From the NCBI GenBank assembly GCA_014763895.1, contig JACXUM010000011.1, positions 1-54,327 of the forward strand: a stretch of 54,327 bases of DNA. The letters are read 5' to 3'. Shown piece by piece: positions 45,424-54,327 of this stretch. The notes beneath the pieces are model-generated. The model had not been told where the DNA came from. It searched no databases and saw nothing but the letters and a program-made list of their open reading frames with translations. Position numbers and translations under genes: made by a program. How positions within the stretch are numbered: position 1 is the first letter of the stretch; the number at the start of each line of letters is the position of its first letter. The DNA comes from Campylobacterales bacterium. Its GTDB lineage: Bacteria; Campylobacterota; Campylobacteria; Campylobacterales; Sulfurovaceae.

Positions 45424-45801
45424 TCATTTCGTGGTGATGATGGAGATATTCTCAAACCCTTTTGTTTTGAGGATGTCGATGATATCGACAAATTTTTGAA
45501 ATTGTGTTTCTTTGTCGGTATGCAAAGAGATCAGATCTTTCTTGGGATCCAGTTTAAGCAGTTTCTCCTTGATCGCCTCAAAGCTTAGCGGTTCTTTATC
45601 ATAAAAATATTCTCCTGCTTTGTTGATGGCGATATGAATACTTTTTTGTTCTTCATTTTTTTTCGAACTGGCGGTTGGCAGATCCACTTTGATGGTTTGG
45701 TTGGTCACAAAGGTCGCAGTTGCCAAAACGATTACCAGCAACACAAGAACAATATCGATGAACGGAACGACGTTCATCTTGTCAAAACGTTCGCGTCTCA
45801 T
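45424..45801 (-). CDS. exbD: biopolymer transport protein ExbD
   Basis: A 125-residue ExbD/TolR-family protein. The single membrane helix at about residues 11-32 carries the conserved Asp in VVPFIDIVLVLLVIVL, which is part of the proton path. The periplasmic C-terminal domain is of the usual length. With ExbB it converts proton-motive force into motion for TonB-dependent uptake or a Tol-like system. It overlaps the end of exbB by four bases. No tonB is adjacent. Confidence 0.93.
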   Translation of the reverse strand: MRRERFDKMNVVPFIDIVLVLLVIVLATATFVTNQTIKVDLPTASSKKNEEQKSIHIAINKAGEYFYDKEPLSFEAIKEKLLKLDPKKDLISLHTDKETQFQKFVDIIDILKTKGFENISIITTK

Positions 45802-46250
45802 CTATCGCTTTGACCCATTTGATCTTGGTATATCTCCCAGAGCGCCAATATCCTATCGATCTTTGCAAGCAGGGCATTGTAGATAACGGTTGCAGGGATC
45901 GCAACCACAAGTCCGGCAGCTGTTGCTTTGAGCGCCAAAGCAAGATGTTTCATGATCTCACCGGGATTGATCGTAGCTTGCTGCTCCCCGATGATATAAA
46001 AGGTAAGAATGATCGCTAGAACAGTACCCAGAAGCCCGATATACGGAGCATTTGAACCGATACTTGCAATGGTGGCCAAATGCTTTGAAAGATCAAGTTC
46101 AAGTGCTATTTTATTGGAATATGATTTGATGTTGACGGAGCGGAAAAAAAGTACTCTTTCAATCGCAAATGCAAAGGTAATGAAACTCAGAAAAACAAGC
46201 AGACCGATGATTCCGTAGTCAACGATATGTTTTATCTCTTCAATGGGCAT
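45798..46250 (-). CDS. exbB: biopolymer transport protein ExbB
   Basis: A 150-residue ExbB/MotA/TolQ-family proton channel protein with three membrane helices, near residues 9-32, 75-100 and 110-135. Motifs include SIGSNAPYIGLLGTVLAIILTF and HLALALKATAAGLVVAIPATVIYN. The ATG at 46250 is preferred, with AGGA nine bases upstream; an earlier frame start at 46286 has no ribosome-binding site and adds a 12-residue tail not expected in the family. It overlaps exbD by four bases. Confidence 0.93.
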   Translation of the reverse strand: MPIEEIKHIVDYGIIGLLVFLSFITFAFAIERVLFFRSVNIKSYSNKIALELDLSKHLATIASIGSNAPYIGLLGTVLAIILTFYIIGEQQATINPGEIMKHLALALKATAAGLVVAIPATVIYNALLAKIDRILALWEIYQDQMGQSDR

Positions 46251-46386
46251 AATATTGGATCCTGATTTGATTAAATAAGAAGGCATTATAGTCCAATAAA
46301 GTTAAAAATGTGTTAAATCCCATTTTTCAGTATTCGTCCGACCCAAGAAAGTCGGTTGTTTAAGTAAATTTGCTGCAACACTAAGA

Positions 46387-46392
46387 TATAAT
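46387..46392 (+). promoter_or_regulatory. -10 element for gyrA
   Basis: A perfect TATAAT lies 38 bp before the gyrA start in the exbB-gyrA gap. No clear -35 element is visible. Confidence 0.45.
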
Positions 46393-46430
46393 ATTTCCAA
46401 TTTTTTTGCAAAAAAGTATGAGGAAGTTGA

Positions 46431-48932
46431 ATGAGTGATTTGTTTGAAGATCAAAGCAAAATTGAAGAGGTGCTGATAGAGGATAGTATCAAGACAAGTT
46501 ATCTTGACTATTCGATGAGCGTTATCATTGGTAGGGCATTGCCCGATGCCAGAGACGGGCTTAAGCCTGTTCACCGAAGAATACTTTATGCGATGAATGA
46601 ACTCAATCTCTCTCATAGAAGCCCTTATAAAAAATCTGCGCGTATCGTCGGGGACGTGATCGGTAAGTATCACCCTCATGGTGATACGGCAGTTTATGAT
46701 GCCTTGGTACGTATGGCACAAGACTTCTCCATGCAGGCACCTTTGATCGACGGACAGGGAAACTTCGGTTCGGTTGATGGGGATAATGCTGCAGCGATGA
46801 GGTATACTGAAGCGCGTATGACAAAGATCGCAGAGGATCTTTTAAGCGATTTGGATAAGGATACCGTTGATTTTGTAGCGAACTATGATGATTCACTCAG
46901 TGAACCGGATGTTTTGCCTTCACGTATACCAAATCTGCTTTTGAACGGAAGTTCAGGTATCGCCGTAGGTATGGCTACCAATATCCCTCCCCATCGCTTG
47001 GATGAATTGATTGAAGCACTGGTGCTTCGCATCGATGATCCAAACTCTACGGTTGAAGATATGATGTCCAAGGTACAAGGTCCTGATTTTCCAACAGGCG
47101 GTATCATCTTTGGGCGAAAAGGGATCACTGATGCCTATATGACTGGGCGTGGGCGCATCAAAGTACGTGCCAAGACGCATATGGAAGAAAAAGGTAGCAA
47201 AGAGATTATTATTATAGATGAGCTTCCATACCAGGTCAATAAAGCTAGACTCATCGAAAATATCGCTCAATTGGTAAGAGAAAAACATATTGAAGGTATC
47301 TCAGAGATCAGGGATGAGTCTGACAGGGAAGGTATACGTGTTGTTCTGGAACTCAAACGTGATGCAATGAGTGAGATCGTACTGAACAACCTCTTCAAGA
47401 GTACACAGATGCAGGTGACGTTTGGTATCATCATGCTTGCAATCCAAAACAAAGAGCCTAAGGTCTTTAATCTTCTTGAACTTTTCGATCTCTTCTTGAA
47501 GCATAGAAAAACAGTGGTGATCAGAAGAACGATCTTTGATCTTGAAAAAGCCAGAGCCAGAGCCCATATCCTCGAAGGTCTGAAAATCGCTGTAGATAAT
47601 ATCGACGAGGTTATCAAGATTATCCGTGCAAGCAACGATGATAACGAGGCTAAAGATAGCCTGATGGCTCGTTTTGAACTCTCAGAGATCCAGGCCAAAG
47701 CGATCCTGGAGATGAGACTCAGACGTTTGACGGGTCTTGAAATCGAGAAGATCGAAAATGAATTGGCAGAACTTAGAAAACTCATCGAAGAGCTTGAAAG
47801 TATTCTTAAAAGTGAAGCGAAGATCAGTCAGATCATCAGAGATGAATTGCTTGAGATCGGCGAGAAGTATACAACAGAACGCCGCACAGAGATCGTAGAT
47901 GATTATGATGATATCGATATCGAAGACCTGATCGCTGATGAGCCGATGGTCGTTACGATCACACACCGCGGATATATCAAGCGCGTACCGGTCAAATCGT
48001 ATGAGAAGCAAAACCGTGGTGGTAAAGGCAAGATCGCCGTGACCACACACGATGATGACTTTATCGAACGGTTCTTTATCTCCAATACCCATGATACACT
48101 CATGTTCGTAACCGACAAAGGGCAGCTTTACTGGCTTAAAGTTTATAGACTTCCTGAAGGAAGCCGTACGGCAAAAGGTAAAGCAGTGGTTAACCTGATC
48201 AACCTTGAACAAGATGAGAAGATCATGGCGATCATTCCAACGACGGATTTTGAATCAGACAAGAGTTTGGTCTTCTTTACGAAAAACGGTATTGTAAAGC
48301 GTACGAACCTTTCTGAATATTCAAATATCAGAAGCAACGGGGTCAGAGCGATCAACCTGGATGGAGATGATGAATTGGTAGAAGCCAAGATCGTGAGACC
48401 TGAGACAAAATGGCTATTTGTCGCAACGAAAAAAGGTCTATGTATCAGATTTAAAGTTGAAGATGTCAGAGAGATCGGAAGGGTTGCAAGAGGTGTAACC
48501 GCGATCAAGTTCAAAATCGGCGGTGATTATGTCTGCGGCGCAACGACGATCGAAAATGAAGAAGATGAATTGCTTATGATCAGTGAAAAAGGTTTAGGTA
48601 AACGTACAACTGCAAGCGAATACCGTGAGCAGAATAGAGCCGGTAAAGGGGTTATCTCCATGAAGCTCACGCCAAAAACCGGTGATGTGGTAGGCGTTGT
48701 ATTTGTAGAAGAGGACAAGGACCTCATGTGTCTGACAAGCGCAGGTAAAATGATTCGTCTGGATATGGAGACGATCCGAAAAGCCGGACGTAATACTTCA
48801 GGCGTTAAGATCGTAAACGTGGAAAGAGAAGACAAGGTTGTCAGTATTGCAAAATGTCCTAGAGAAGATGAGATAGACAACGACAATGATCAGTCAGAAG
48901 ATACATCAAACAATAATACATTGGGGTTATAA
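46431..48932 (+). CDS. gyrA: DNA gyrase subunit A
   Basis: An 833-residue GyrA. The catalytic Tyr is at 125 in [10 protein letters not shown]. The quinolone region [10 protein letters not shown] spans 81-90 with Thr86 and Asp90, the wild-type, susceptible state in Campylobacter numbering. The breakage-reunion domain continues to about 500, and the C-terminal beta-pinwheel has repeats such as [10 protein letters not shown] and the GyrA-box region. The acidic tail is Asp/Asn-rich. The gene introduces negative supercoils with GyrB. It is followed after two bases by asd. Confidence 0.98.
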   Translation: MSDLFEDQSKIEEVLIEDSIKTSYLDYSMSVIIGRALPDARDGLKPVHRRILYAMNELNLSHRSPYKKSARIVGDVIGKYHPHGDTAVYDALVRMAQDFSMQAPLIDGQGNFGSVDGDNAAAMRYTEARMTKIAEDLLSDLDKDTVDFVANYDDSLSEPDVLPSRIPNLLLNGSSGIAVGMATNIPPHRLDELIEALVLRIDDPNSTVEDMMSKVQGPDFPTGGIIFGRKGITDAYMTGRGRIKVRAKTHMEEKGSKEIIIIDELPYQVNKARLIENIAQLVREKHIEGISEIRDESDREGIRVVLELKRDAMSEIVLNNLFKSTQMQVTFGIIMLAIQNKEPKVFNLLELFDLFLKHRKTVVIRRTIFDLEKARARAHILEGLKIAVDNIDEVIKIIRASNDDNEAKDSLMARFELSEIQAKAILEMRLRRLTGLEIEKIENELAELRKLIEELESILKSEAKISQIIRDELLEIGEKYTTERRTEIVDDYDDIDIEDLIADEPMVVTITHRGYIKRVPVKSYEKQNRGGKGKIAVTTHDDDFIERFFISNTHDTLMFVTDKGQLYWLKVYRLPEGSRTAKGKAVVNLINLEQDEKIMAIIPTTDFESDKSLVFFTKNGIVKRTNLSEYSNIRSNGVRAINLDGDDELVEAKIVRPETKWLFVATKKGLCIRFKVEDVREIGRVARGVTAIKFKIGGDYVCGATTIENEEDELLMISEKGLGKRTTASEYREQNRAGKGVISMKLTPKTGDVVGVVFVEEDKDLMCLTSAGKMIRLDMETIRKAGRNTSGVKIVNVEREDKVVSIAKCPREDEIDNDNDQSEDTSNNNTLGL

Positions 48933-48934
48933 AA

Positions 48935-49966
48935 TTGAAAAAATATAATATTGCTGTAGTCGGTGCATCAGGTGCCGTTGGTGAAGAAATCTTTAGGGTG
49001 TTGGAAGAAGTGAACTTTCCGATCAATTCGGTTTTGCCTTTAGCAAGTGCAAGAAGTGCCGGTGAAGAGATAGAGTGTCAAGGGAAAGCTTACGAAATAG
49101 AAGAGCTAACACCTGAAGTCTTTGAAGGTAGAGATATCGATATCGCGTTCTTTTCCGCAGGCGGAAGCATCTCTGCCAAATATGCACAATATGCTGTTGA
49201 AGCAGGTGCTGTGGTGATAGACAATACGTCACATTTCAGAATGGATGCAAAAGTACCTTTGGTTGTGCCTGAGGTTAATCCAGAAGACATTCAGCTTTGG
49301 AAAGAGACAGGTATCATTGCCAACCCGAACTGCTCTACGATCCAGATGGTTCATCTGCTTAAACCGCTTCATGATCTTTACGGCATTAAAAGGGTAGATG
49401 TCAGTACCTATCAGGCGGTAAGCGGTGCAGGTAAAAAAGGGATGGAAGAGCTGGTTAGGCAAATGCAGGATTTTTTTGCATTCAAGCTTAATGAGAGTGA
49501 AGTAAAGGCTTTTGCTCACAGAATCGCACTCAATGTCATTCCTCATATCGATACGCCGCAAGAGAACGGATATACCAAAGAAGAGATGAAGATGGTCAAG
49601 GAGACCAACAAGATCATGCACACAGATTTTGCCGTATCGGCAACATGTGTGCGTGTACCTGTTCTTAGAAGCCATAGTGAGTCGATCACGATCACTTTTA
49701 ATGACAATGTAGATGTGGATGTGGAAAAGGCAAGAGCAGCGTTGGCAGCATTTGAAAATGTTGTGGTGGTCGATAATCTTGAAAAAGCAGAATATCCGAT
49801 GCCGATGACGGCTACCGATACGGATGAGACGTATGTCGGGCGTATCAGAAAAGACCTGTTTGCCAAAAATATGCTTCACCTTTGGGGTGTTGCAGATCAG
49901 GTGAGAGTCGGCGCAGCGACCAATGCGGTAAGAATTGCACAGAAATGGATCAAATTGGAGAAATAA
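48935..49966 (+). CDS. asd: aspartate-semialdehyde dehydrogenase
   Basis: A 343-residue enzyme that reduces aspartyl phosphate to aspartate semialdehyde in lysine, threonine, methionine and diaminopimelate synthesis. It starts with the NADP motif VVGASGAVGEEIFRVLEE. The catalytic Cys in IIANPNCSTIQM lies near residue 132, and the substrate His in AFAHRIALNVIPHID near 190. The start is TTG at 48935, two bases after gyrA. Its stop shares a base with the ATG of the next gene. Confidence 0.96.
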   Translation: MKKYNIAVVGASGAVGEEIFRVLEEVNFPINSVLPLASARSAGEEIECQGKAYEIEELTPEVFEGRDIDIAFFSAGGSISAKYAQYAVEAGAVVIDNTSHFRMDAKVPLVVPEVNPEDIQLWKETGIIANPNCSTIQMVHLLKPLHDLYGIKRVDVSTYQAVSGAGKKGMEELVRQMQDFFAFKLNESEVKAFAHRIALNVIPHIDTPQENGYTKEEMKMVKETNKIMHTDFAVSATCVRVPVLRSHSESITITFNDNVDVDVEKARAALAAFENVVVVDNLEKAEYPMPMTATDTDETYVGRIRKDLFAKNMLHLWGVADQVRVGAATNAVRIAQKWIKLEK

Positions 49967-50481
49967 TGGGTTTTATCGAACAACTTTTTGAAAAAATATT
50001 ATGGAATAGTAGGTTTTTTGTACTTTTGGCTGTAATCTTCAGTATGCTTGGCGGTATTACATTGTTCATCGTAGCAAGTATGGATGTATGGGGAGTAGTT
50101 ATAAGTGTCGTGGATACCTATATCAACCATCTGCATCCTGAACATTTTCACGAAGAGATCGTTGGCGGTATTATCGGTGCAGTGGATCTCTATCTTATGG
50201 CGATCGTAATGTTTATTTTCGGTTTTGGTTTGTATGAACTTTTCATCTCCGAGATTGACGTGGCTAAAGAGAGCAGTGCTTCACGAATCCTTGAGATACA
50301 CTCTCTTGATGAACTCAAAGACAAACTTGCCAAAGTGATCGTTATGGTATTGGTCGTAAGTTTTTTCCAAAGAGTACTCCATACGCAATACAGTGGGGCT
50401 TTAGAAATGCTTTATTTCTCTCTTTCGATTTTAGGATTGGCAGTCGGACTCTATTTTTTACATAAAGGCGGTAATCATTAA
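49966..50481 (+). CDS. yqhA: YqhA family (UPF0114) membrane protein
   Basis: A 171-residue membrane protein with about four helices (near 17-42, 68-92, 120-138 and 148-165). The motif [18 protein letters not shown] and the [28 protein letters not shown] stretch match UPF0114. Function is unknown. The ATG at 49966 overlaps the asd stop by one base, with GGAG nine bases upstream. A longer frame lies inside asd and is not used. It ends by overlapping hemE by one base. Confidence 0.88.
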   Translation: MGFIEQLFEKILWNSRFFVLLAVIFSMLGGITLFIVASMDVWGVVISVVDTYINHLHPEHFHEEIVGGIIGAVDLYLMAIVMFIFGFGLYELFISEIDVAKESSASRILEIHSLDELKDKLAKVIVMVLVVSFFQRVLHTQYSGALEMLYFSLSILGLAVGLYFLHKGGNH

Positions 50482-51521
50482 TGGCTAAAATATTTGTGGA
50501 TGCCTGTTTGGGAAAAGAAACTCCTTATACACCTGTGTGGATGATGAGACAGGCAGGTCGTTATCTTCCGGAGTATAAAGCAGTCAGAGCTCAGGCAGGA
50601 AACTTTCTAAATCTTTGCCATGATCCGGCAAAAGCGTGTGAAGTGACATTGCAGCCGGTGGATATCCTAGGGGTGGATGCAGCGATCCTTTTTTCTGATA
50701 TTCTTGTCGTTCCGAATGAAATGGGAATGAAGTTGGATTTTGTTGCAGGTGAAGGGCCGGTTTTTGAAAAACCGGTTAGAACACAGGAAGAAGTCGATGC
50801 TTTGATGGGCGGAGAAGCAGCAGCGGATAAACTGACCTATGTCTATGAAACGATCCGTTTGATCAAAGAGCAATTGGCTGATGATAAAGCATTGATCGGG
50901 TTTACAGGGGCACCATGGACCTTGGCAACATATATGATCGAAGGACAGGGGACAAAGACCTATAATATCTGTAAAAAGATGATGTATTCTGCCCCTGAGC
51001 TGCTTCATGAGATCCTTCAAAAAGTCACTGAAGTCGTAAAATACTATTTGGAAAAACAGATTCTCTCAGGTGTAGATGTCGTTCAGATCTTTGACAGTTG
51101 GGCAGCGGCGATCGAGCCATCCAAGTATGATGAATTCTCATGGAAGTATATGGTAGAGATTGCTGATTATATCAAAGGTAAGTATCCCCATATCCCGATA
51201 ATCATGTTCCCTAAAGGTATTGCAGCCTTTATCGAGCGTGGATGGGTTTATGGGAACTTTGATGTATTCGGTGTGGATTGGGGAACACCGATGGCATTGG
51301 CAAAAGAGAAGCTCAGTGATAGATATGTACTTCAGGGTAATATGGAGCCGTGCCGTCTTTACTCCAAGGAGCAAACCACTATATGTGTAGAAGCACTTCA
51401 GGACATTATGGGCGGTAAAAGACATATCTTCAATCTTGGTCATGGTATCCTCCCTGATGTGCCGGTGGAGAATGCAAAACACTTTATCGATGAATGCCAT
51501 AGAGTAAGTAAGCAAAAATAA
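50481..51521 (+). CDS. hemE: uroporphyrinogen decarboxylase
   Basis: A 346-residue enzyme that removes four carboxyl groups from uroporphyrinogen III to make coproporphyrinogen III in heme synthesis. Signature motifs are [15 protein letters not shown] near 18-32 and [14 protein letters not shown] near 69-82. Catalytic-site segments [17 protein letters not shown] and GVDWGTPM are present. Length is normal. It overlaps yqhA by one base. The HD hydrolase gene follows 16 bases downstream. Confidence 0.97.
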   Translation: MAKIFVDACLGKETPYTPVWMMRQAGRYLPEYKAVRAQAGNFLNLCHDPAKACEVTLQPVDILGVDAAILFSDILVVPNEMGMKLDFVAGEGPVFEKPVRTQEEVDALMGGEAAADKLTYVYETIRLIKEQLADDKALIGFTGAPWTLATYMIEGQGTKTYNICKKMMYSAPELLHEILQKVTEVVKYYLEKQILSGVDVVQIFDSWAAAIEPSKYDEFSWKYMVEIADYIKGKYPHIPIIMFPKGIAAFIERGWVYGNFDVFGVDWGTPMALAKEKLSDRYVLQGNMEPCRLYSKEQTTICVEALQDIMGGKRHIFNLGHGILPDVPVENAKHFIDECHRVSKQK

Positions 51522-51537
51522 AACAATTAGCGCTTGT

Positions 51538-52902
51538 ATGAACATTAAACGTTATGACTCTTTAGTTGAAGAGTGTGAAATGGGGATCGTTGGGCATAAG
51601 GTTTTTGTCCGGCTCAAAGATATCCCGATGTATCTTTCTAAAAAAACCCGAGACAGCATCCGAAACCGTTACAGTCATTCTGTAGAGGTGGGGCTCAGTA
51701 CGGAATATATGATCAACCATATCAGCCGCCGTCTGGGTGATGATGTTGATCTTAACTTCTTTAAAGTCGCCAAGATCGTAGGTTTGCTTCATGATATCGG
51801 ACATACCGCCTATAGCCATGATGGTGAAGTGATCCTGGACCAGATGCTCCAGAAAGCATCGTCTAGCTTTGAAAAACCGCTTCGTTTTAACGCAAATCTA
51901 AACAATTTCCGTCGTATCGAAAAGTATGGGCTTTATGATATTTTGCCTCAGGATATTAAAGAGTATGCCCTTGCCTCATTGCTCAAACGTTCAAAAGAGC
52001 TTAAAGAGTATCCGGAGTACATTTTCCTGAAGACATATCAGGAGAATGCAATGAAACTTGAAGAAGAGTATCTATCTTCAAAAGGTTTCAAGATAAGCAA
52101 TCAAACAGGCAAGACTATCCTGTGTCAAGCGATGGATCTGGCCGATGAGAACCGTTATAGGGTAACCGACATTATCGATGCACTCAATATCTATTCTAAA
52201 GGGAAACTCAGAGAGATACTTTTTAGGATGATCAAAAGCGAAGTAAGAATCAAAGAACTGCGCAAACTTGTAAACATCAAAACGATAGAGTTTGATGATA
52301 TGGATATCGTACACTTTGAAAAATTGAAAATCAGAGACCTGCTTCTTTTGCTCCTTGAACGTTCCAGTAATGCCAAAACAGAGTTTCAAAATGTGATGAA
52401 CAGTATCTCGATGGCCTTTAACAGGAACTTTAAGCTTGAAGAAGACGGCAGATTGGTAGCTGTAGATCAGGGGATAGAAGCGCTGCGCAATGACTTTCAG
52501 CGCCTTGCTGCCAAGTATATCTGGGGATCGAAAAAAGTCGAAAAGATCAAAGAACCCTATAAACACTACTTTAGCACAGTGGCTGATTATTTTATCCATC
52601 ATAAGTTTGATATGGATTTGATCGACAGTAATTCTTACAAACAGTCACTCATTGCTTTGAGACAAGAAGATGTCGATACCGAAGATGTCAGGAAAGAAGA
52701 GTTGATATTGATACGTAATTTTCTGGGAGGGCTCACGAATTTGAAGATCATCGAGCTTTACAAAAAAATCATGCTTGTGAAATTTGAAGCAAAATTAGGG
52801 TACAAATTAGATAAACGTGATACACTTATCGAAAAGAATTCTGTCAAAACATTGAAACAGAAACTGGACAAATATCACAAGAAGTTGATAAAAAAAGGTT
52901 AA
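51538..52902 (+). CDS. HD-domain hydrolase, dGTPase-like
   Basis: A 454-residue protein of the HD superfamily, related to deoxynucleoside triphosphate triphosphohydrolases. The motif RNRYSHSVEVG near residue 44 carries the first metal His, and VGLLHDIGHTAYSHDGE near 81-97 supplies the HD and following His. The C-terminal half is helical with basic repeats. dGTPase activity is plausible from family but the substrate is not shown by sequence. The ATG at 51538 follows hemE by 16 bases, with no strong ribosome-binding site. The radical SAM gene follows after three bases. Confidence 0.8.
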   Translation: MNIKRYDSLVEECEMGIVGHKVFVRLKDIPMYLSKKTRDSIRNRYSHSVEVGLSTEYMINHISRRLGDDVDLNFFKVAKIVGLLHDIGHTAYSHDGEVILDQMLQKASSSFEKPLRFNANLNNFRRIEKYGLYDILPQDIKEYALASLLKRSKELKEYPEYIFLKTYQENAMKLEEEYLSSKGFKISNQTGKTILCQAMDLADENRYRVTDIIDALNIYSKGKLREILFRMIKSEVRIKELRKLVNIKTIEFDDMDIVHFEKLKIRDLLLLLLERSSNAKTEFQNVMNSISMAFNRNFKLEEDGRLVAVDQGIEALRNDFQRLAAKYIWGSKKVEKIKEPYKHYFSTVADYFIHHKFDMDLIDSNSYKQSLIALRQEDVDTEDVRKEELILIRNFLGGLTNLKIIELYKKIMLVKFEAKLGYKLDKRDTLIEKNSVKTLKQKLDKYHKKLIKKG

Positions 52903-52905
52903 AAG

Positions 52906-53820
52906 ATGGCATCGATACTATTTGGTCCGGTAAATTCCAGACGTTTTGGAAAGTCTCTTGGAATCGATCTAAGCCCTTATAAAAAACAGTGTAACTTTGA
53001 TTGCCTCTATTGTGAGCTTGAACCTGCTAAAACGATGGATCATTATGAAGATGTGATCAGTGTTGATGAGATCATTGAAGCTTTGCAAAAAGGGATTAAA
53101 GAGCATCCGGATATCGATGTTATTACATTGACGGCGAATGGTGAACCTACACTTTATCCTTATCTTGGAGAACTTATCGACCGTATCAATCAAATCAAAG
53201 GGGAAAAACAGACCTTGATACTCAGTAACGGCAGTACGATTGCCGATCCATCAGTCCAGAATGCGCTTTTGAAACTTGACCGTGTAAAGCTTTCGCTTGA
53301 TTGCGGAACCGATACCTGTTTGAAGAGACTCGACAGGGCGCATAAAGGCATTACGATCGGGGAAATTATGTCCGGAATGCTCGAATTTAGATCGAAATAC
53401 GACAAACCGCTTATTATAGAGATATTGATCGTCAGGACACTGAATGATAAACCTGAAGAGATCAGCAAGCTCAATGAATTTTTGTTAAAACTAAGACCGA
53501 CACGCATTGATATGGGGACAATCGATAGGCCCCCGGCCTATGACGTAAAGCCGGTAAGCTATGAAGAACTGCTTGCGATTTCCCATCAGTTTGATGCCTC
53601 ACTGCCACTTTATATCGTTTCGCGTCATAAATCGGCGGTTCGTGCTTCAAGCTATAGCGATGAAGAGATCGTGCATACGCTTGCCAACAGACCGCTGACT
53701 TTGGAAGATATAGAGAGCCTTTTTGATGAAGCCAGTAAAAAAAGGTTTGAAATTTTGTTAAAAGACGGAAAACTCAAAATGATTCAGTCAAACGGGGTAG
53801 AATTTTATAAAAAAGCCTAA
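52906..53820 (+). CDS. radical SAM protein
   Basis: A 304-residue radical SAM protein. The iron-sulfur motif CNFDCLYC (Cys29, Cys33, Cys36) is followed by the family strands DVITLTANGEPTLYPYLGELI, with the GGEP-like SAM motif as NGEP near residue 86. The N-terminal FGPVNSRRFGKSLGIDLSP matches the COG0731-like group. The C-terminal part is winged-helix-like. The substrate is unknown. It follows the HD gene in the same direction after three bases and ends the protein-coding run. Confidence 0.88.
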   Translation: MASILFGPVNSRRFGKSLGIDLSPYKKQCNFDCLYCELEPAKTMDHYEDVISVDEIIEALQKGIKEHPDIDVITLTANGEPTLYPYLGELIDRINQIKGEKQTLILSNGSTIADPSVQNALLKLDRVKLSLDCGTDTCLKRLDRAHKGITIGEIMSGMLEFRSKYDKPLIIEILIVRTLNDKPEEISKLNEFLLKLRPTRIDMGTIDRPPAYDVKPVSYEELLAISHQFDASLPLYIVSRHKSAVRASSYSDEEIVHTLANRPLTLEDIESLFDEASKKRFEILLKDGKLKMIQSNGVEFYKKA

Positions 53821-53827
53821 TGTCTGC

Positions 53828-53856
53828 TTGACAATAAAGCTAAAAATGACTATAAT
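53828..53856 (+). promoter_or_regulatory. sigma-70 promoter of the tRNA-Asn pair
   Basis: A consensus TTGACA at 53828-53833 and TATAAT at 53851-53856 are spaced exactly 17 bp. The first tRNA starts 35 bp after the -10. This is the clearest two-box promoter in the window, fitting strong stable-RNA expression. Confidence 0.8.
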
Positions 53857-53891
53857 CTCACCCACCAAAAAAGTGAAGCATTTTTGATTAT

Positions 53892-53966
53892 TCCGGATTA
53901 GCTCAGCGGTAGAGTAGGCGACTGTTAATCGCTTGGTCACTGGTTCGAATCCAGTATCCGGAGCCA
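53892..53966 (+). tRNA. tRNA-Asn(GTT), copy 1
   Basis: A 75-nt tRNA with a complete cloverleaf: acceptor TCCGGAT pairs with ATCCGGA, then discriminator G and an encoded CCA. The anticodon in ACTGTTAATC is GTT, which reads Asn codons AAC and AAU. The T-arm has GGTTCGAATCC. It is identical to copy 2. Confidence 0.97.
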
Positions 53967-53969
53967 CTT

Positions 53970-53988
53970 AAAAGTATAGCACTTTTTT
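53970..53988 (+). terminator. weak hairpin between the two tRNA genes
   Basis: AAAAGT and ACTTTT pair around ATAGC, followed by more T. The stem is short and AT-rich. It may be a partial terminator or processing site in the 39-bp spacer. Confidence 0.25.
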
Positions 53989-54005
53989 AGTTTTTATCTA
54001 TCTAT

Positions 54006-54080
54006 TCCGGATTAGCTCAGCGGTAGAGTAGGCGACTGTTAATCGCTTGGTCACTGGTTCGAATCCAGTATCCGGAGCCA
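54006..54080 (+). tRNA. tRNA-Asn(GTT), copy 2
   Basis: Identical in sequence to the first copy, including the encoded CCA and GTT anticodon. The two copies lie within exact 81-bp repeats (53889-53969 and 54003-54083), separated by 33 bp. No separate promoter is seen, so it is probably cotranscribed. Confidence 0.97.
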
Positions 54081-54274
54081 CTTCTTTACAAGCAACCAAT
54101 AAAATTTACATCTCACAATTTTTATTCCGAATAAATTATTCGATCTTAATGAAAAATGGTTAAAAAATAAGCATTTTAAACGTTATATACTAATATATAT
54201 TACGTTAGCATGTTACTGTAATCAAAATAGATAGTGCCCTTAAAAGTTCGCAATTTCAAAACACCTTTTATGTA
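54081..54274. other. AT-rich intergenic region after the tRNA pair
   Basis: No gene is seen. A short palindrome, CGAATAAATTATTCG near 54127, is a weak terminator candidate for the tRNA transcript. The stretch around 54170-54210 is almost pure A and T. Composition differs from the housekeeping genes, and tRNA-adjacent DNA is a common site of insertion; no attachment repeat beyond the tRNA duplication is visible. Confidence 0.4.
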
Positions 54275-54327
54275 TCAGGCTGCATCCTGCAGCAACTCTT
54301 CACGCTTAATCATTACCAGTTCGAGCT
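54275..54327 (-). CDS. C-terminal end of an unidentified gene (start outside window)
   Basis: On the minus strand, codons from the window edge to a TGA at 54275-54277 read LELVMIKREELLQDAA. The frame has only 16 sense codons and no family can be named. A transposase or accessory-gene end is one possibility because it adjoins tRNA genes and AT-rich DNA. Confidence 0.3.
   Translation of the reverse strand, partial: LELVMIKREELLQDAA

Noticed and set aside
47682-48212. 176-codon minus-strand frame within gyrA
   Set aside because: Shadow frame opposite a conserved gene; no recognisable motifs.
49229-49879. 216-codon minus-strand frame within asd
   Set aside because: Shadow frame; composition reflects reverse complement of asd codons.
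49882-49965. Upstream extension of the yqhA frame
   Set aside because: It lies inside asd in another frame; the ATG at 49966 has a ribosome-binding site and matches the family N-terminus.

Overview
The window looks like chromosomal DNA of a Campylobacterota (epsilonproteobacterial) chemolithotroph of the Sulfurovum/Sulfurimonas type. The assignment is an inference, not a database result. It rests on moderate AT richness, A/T-ending codons, promoters with a clear TAAAAT or TATAAT -10 but no obvious -35, a GyrA quinolone region with the same numbering as Campylobacter (Thr86, Asp90), and a short secretin/ATPase cluster whose order matches the Campylobacter cts genes.

Layout. Bases 1-2650 are accessory: the tail of a toxin-like protein, a small membrane protein placed like an immunity gene and apparently broken in a T tract, an AAA_14/DUF4143 ATPase, and a truncated DUF6036-like fragment. 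Bases 2822-8777 are housekeeping: a membrane protein and an M3 oligopeptidase on the minus strand, then rplI-hslV-hslU-era on the plus strand. Bases 8904-17707 hold a compact eight-gene type IV pilus/type II secretion-like assembly cluster colinear with the MSHA genes mshI-J-K-L-M-N-E-G and with Campylobacter ctsR-D-P-X-E-F. It has the inner-membrane platform, secretin, two ATPases and the platform protein, but no pilin. Bases 17768-20049 carry kdsB, hemH and a YigZ/IMPACT gene. Bases 20076-25085 form a nitrogen block: two ammonium transporters, each with a nearly identical PII protein, plus a degenerate NtrC-like AAA/Fis protein and a PAS protein.

Bases 25180-37871 cover cell-envelope and export functions (mltG, a large AsmA-like protein, a LolC/E permease, secA, lolA), a DUF234-type protein with a probable frameshift, and a tight rmuC-ppk2-arsC run with a convergent outer-membrane protein gene. 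Bases 37981-44409 hold an ABC-F ATPase, a second ppk2, a zone of gene remnants and small ORFs (39577-41531), a flavin reductase, yebC and selO. Bases 44441-53820 carry a hypothetical gene, a thioredoxin-like gene, exbB-exbD, then gyrA-asd-yqhA-hemE-HD hydrolase-radical SAM on the plus strand. The window ends with two identical tandem tRNA-Asn genes, an AT-rich stretch and the last codons of a minus-strand gene.

How the genes fit together. The assembly cluster would build an envelope-spanning fibre or DNA-uptake machine once pilins from elsewhere are supplied. LolC/E and LolA move lipoproteins, SecA drives general export, and the AsmA-like protein and MltG act on envelope lipids and peptidoglycan. 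The AmtB/PII pairs with the adjacent regulator-like genes suggest a local nitrogen-sensing unit. The strongest points for a second look are the pilin-less MSHA/Cts cluster with a PilM-PilN type fusion, the degenerate NtrC-like pair beside duplicated amtB-glnK, two probable homopolymer frameshifts, and several remnants and small ORFs between 39.6 and 41.5 kb.
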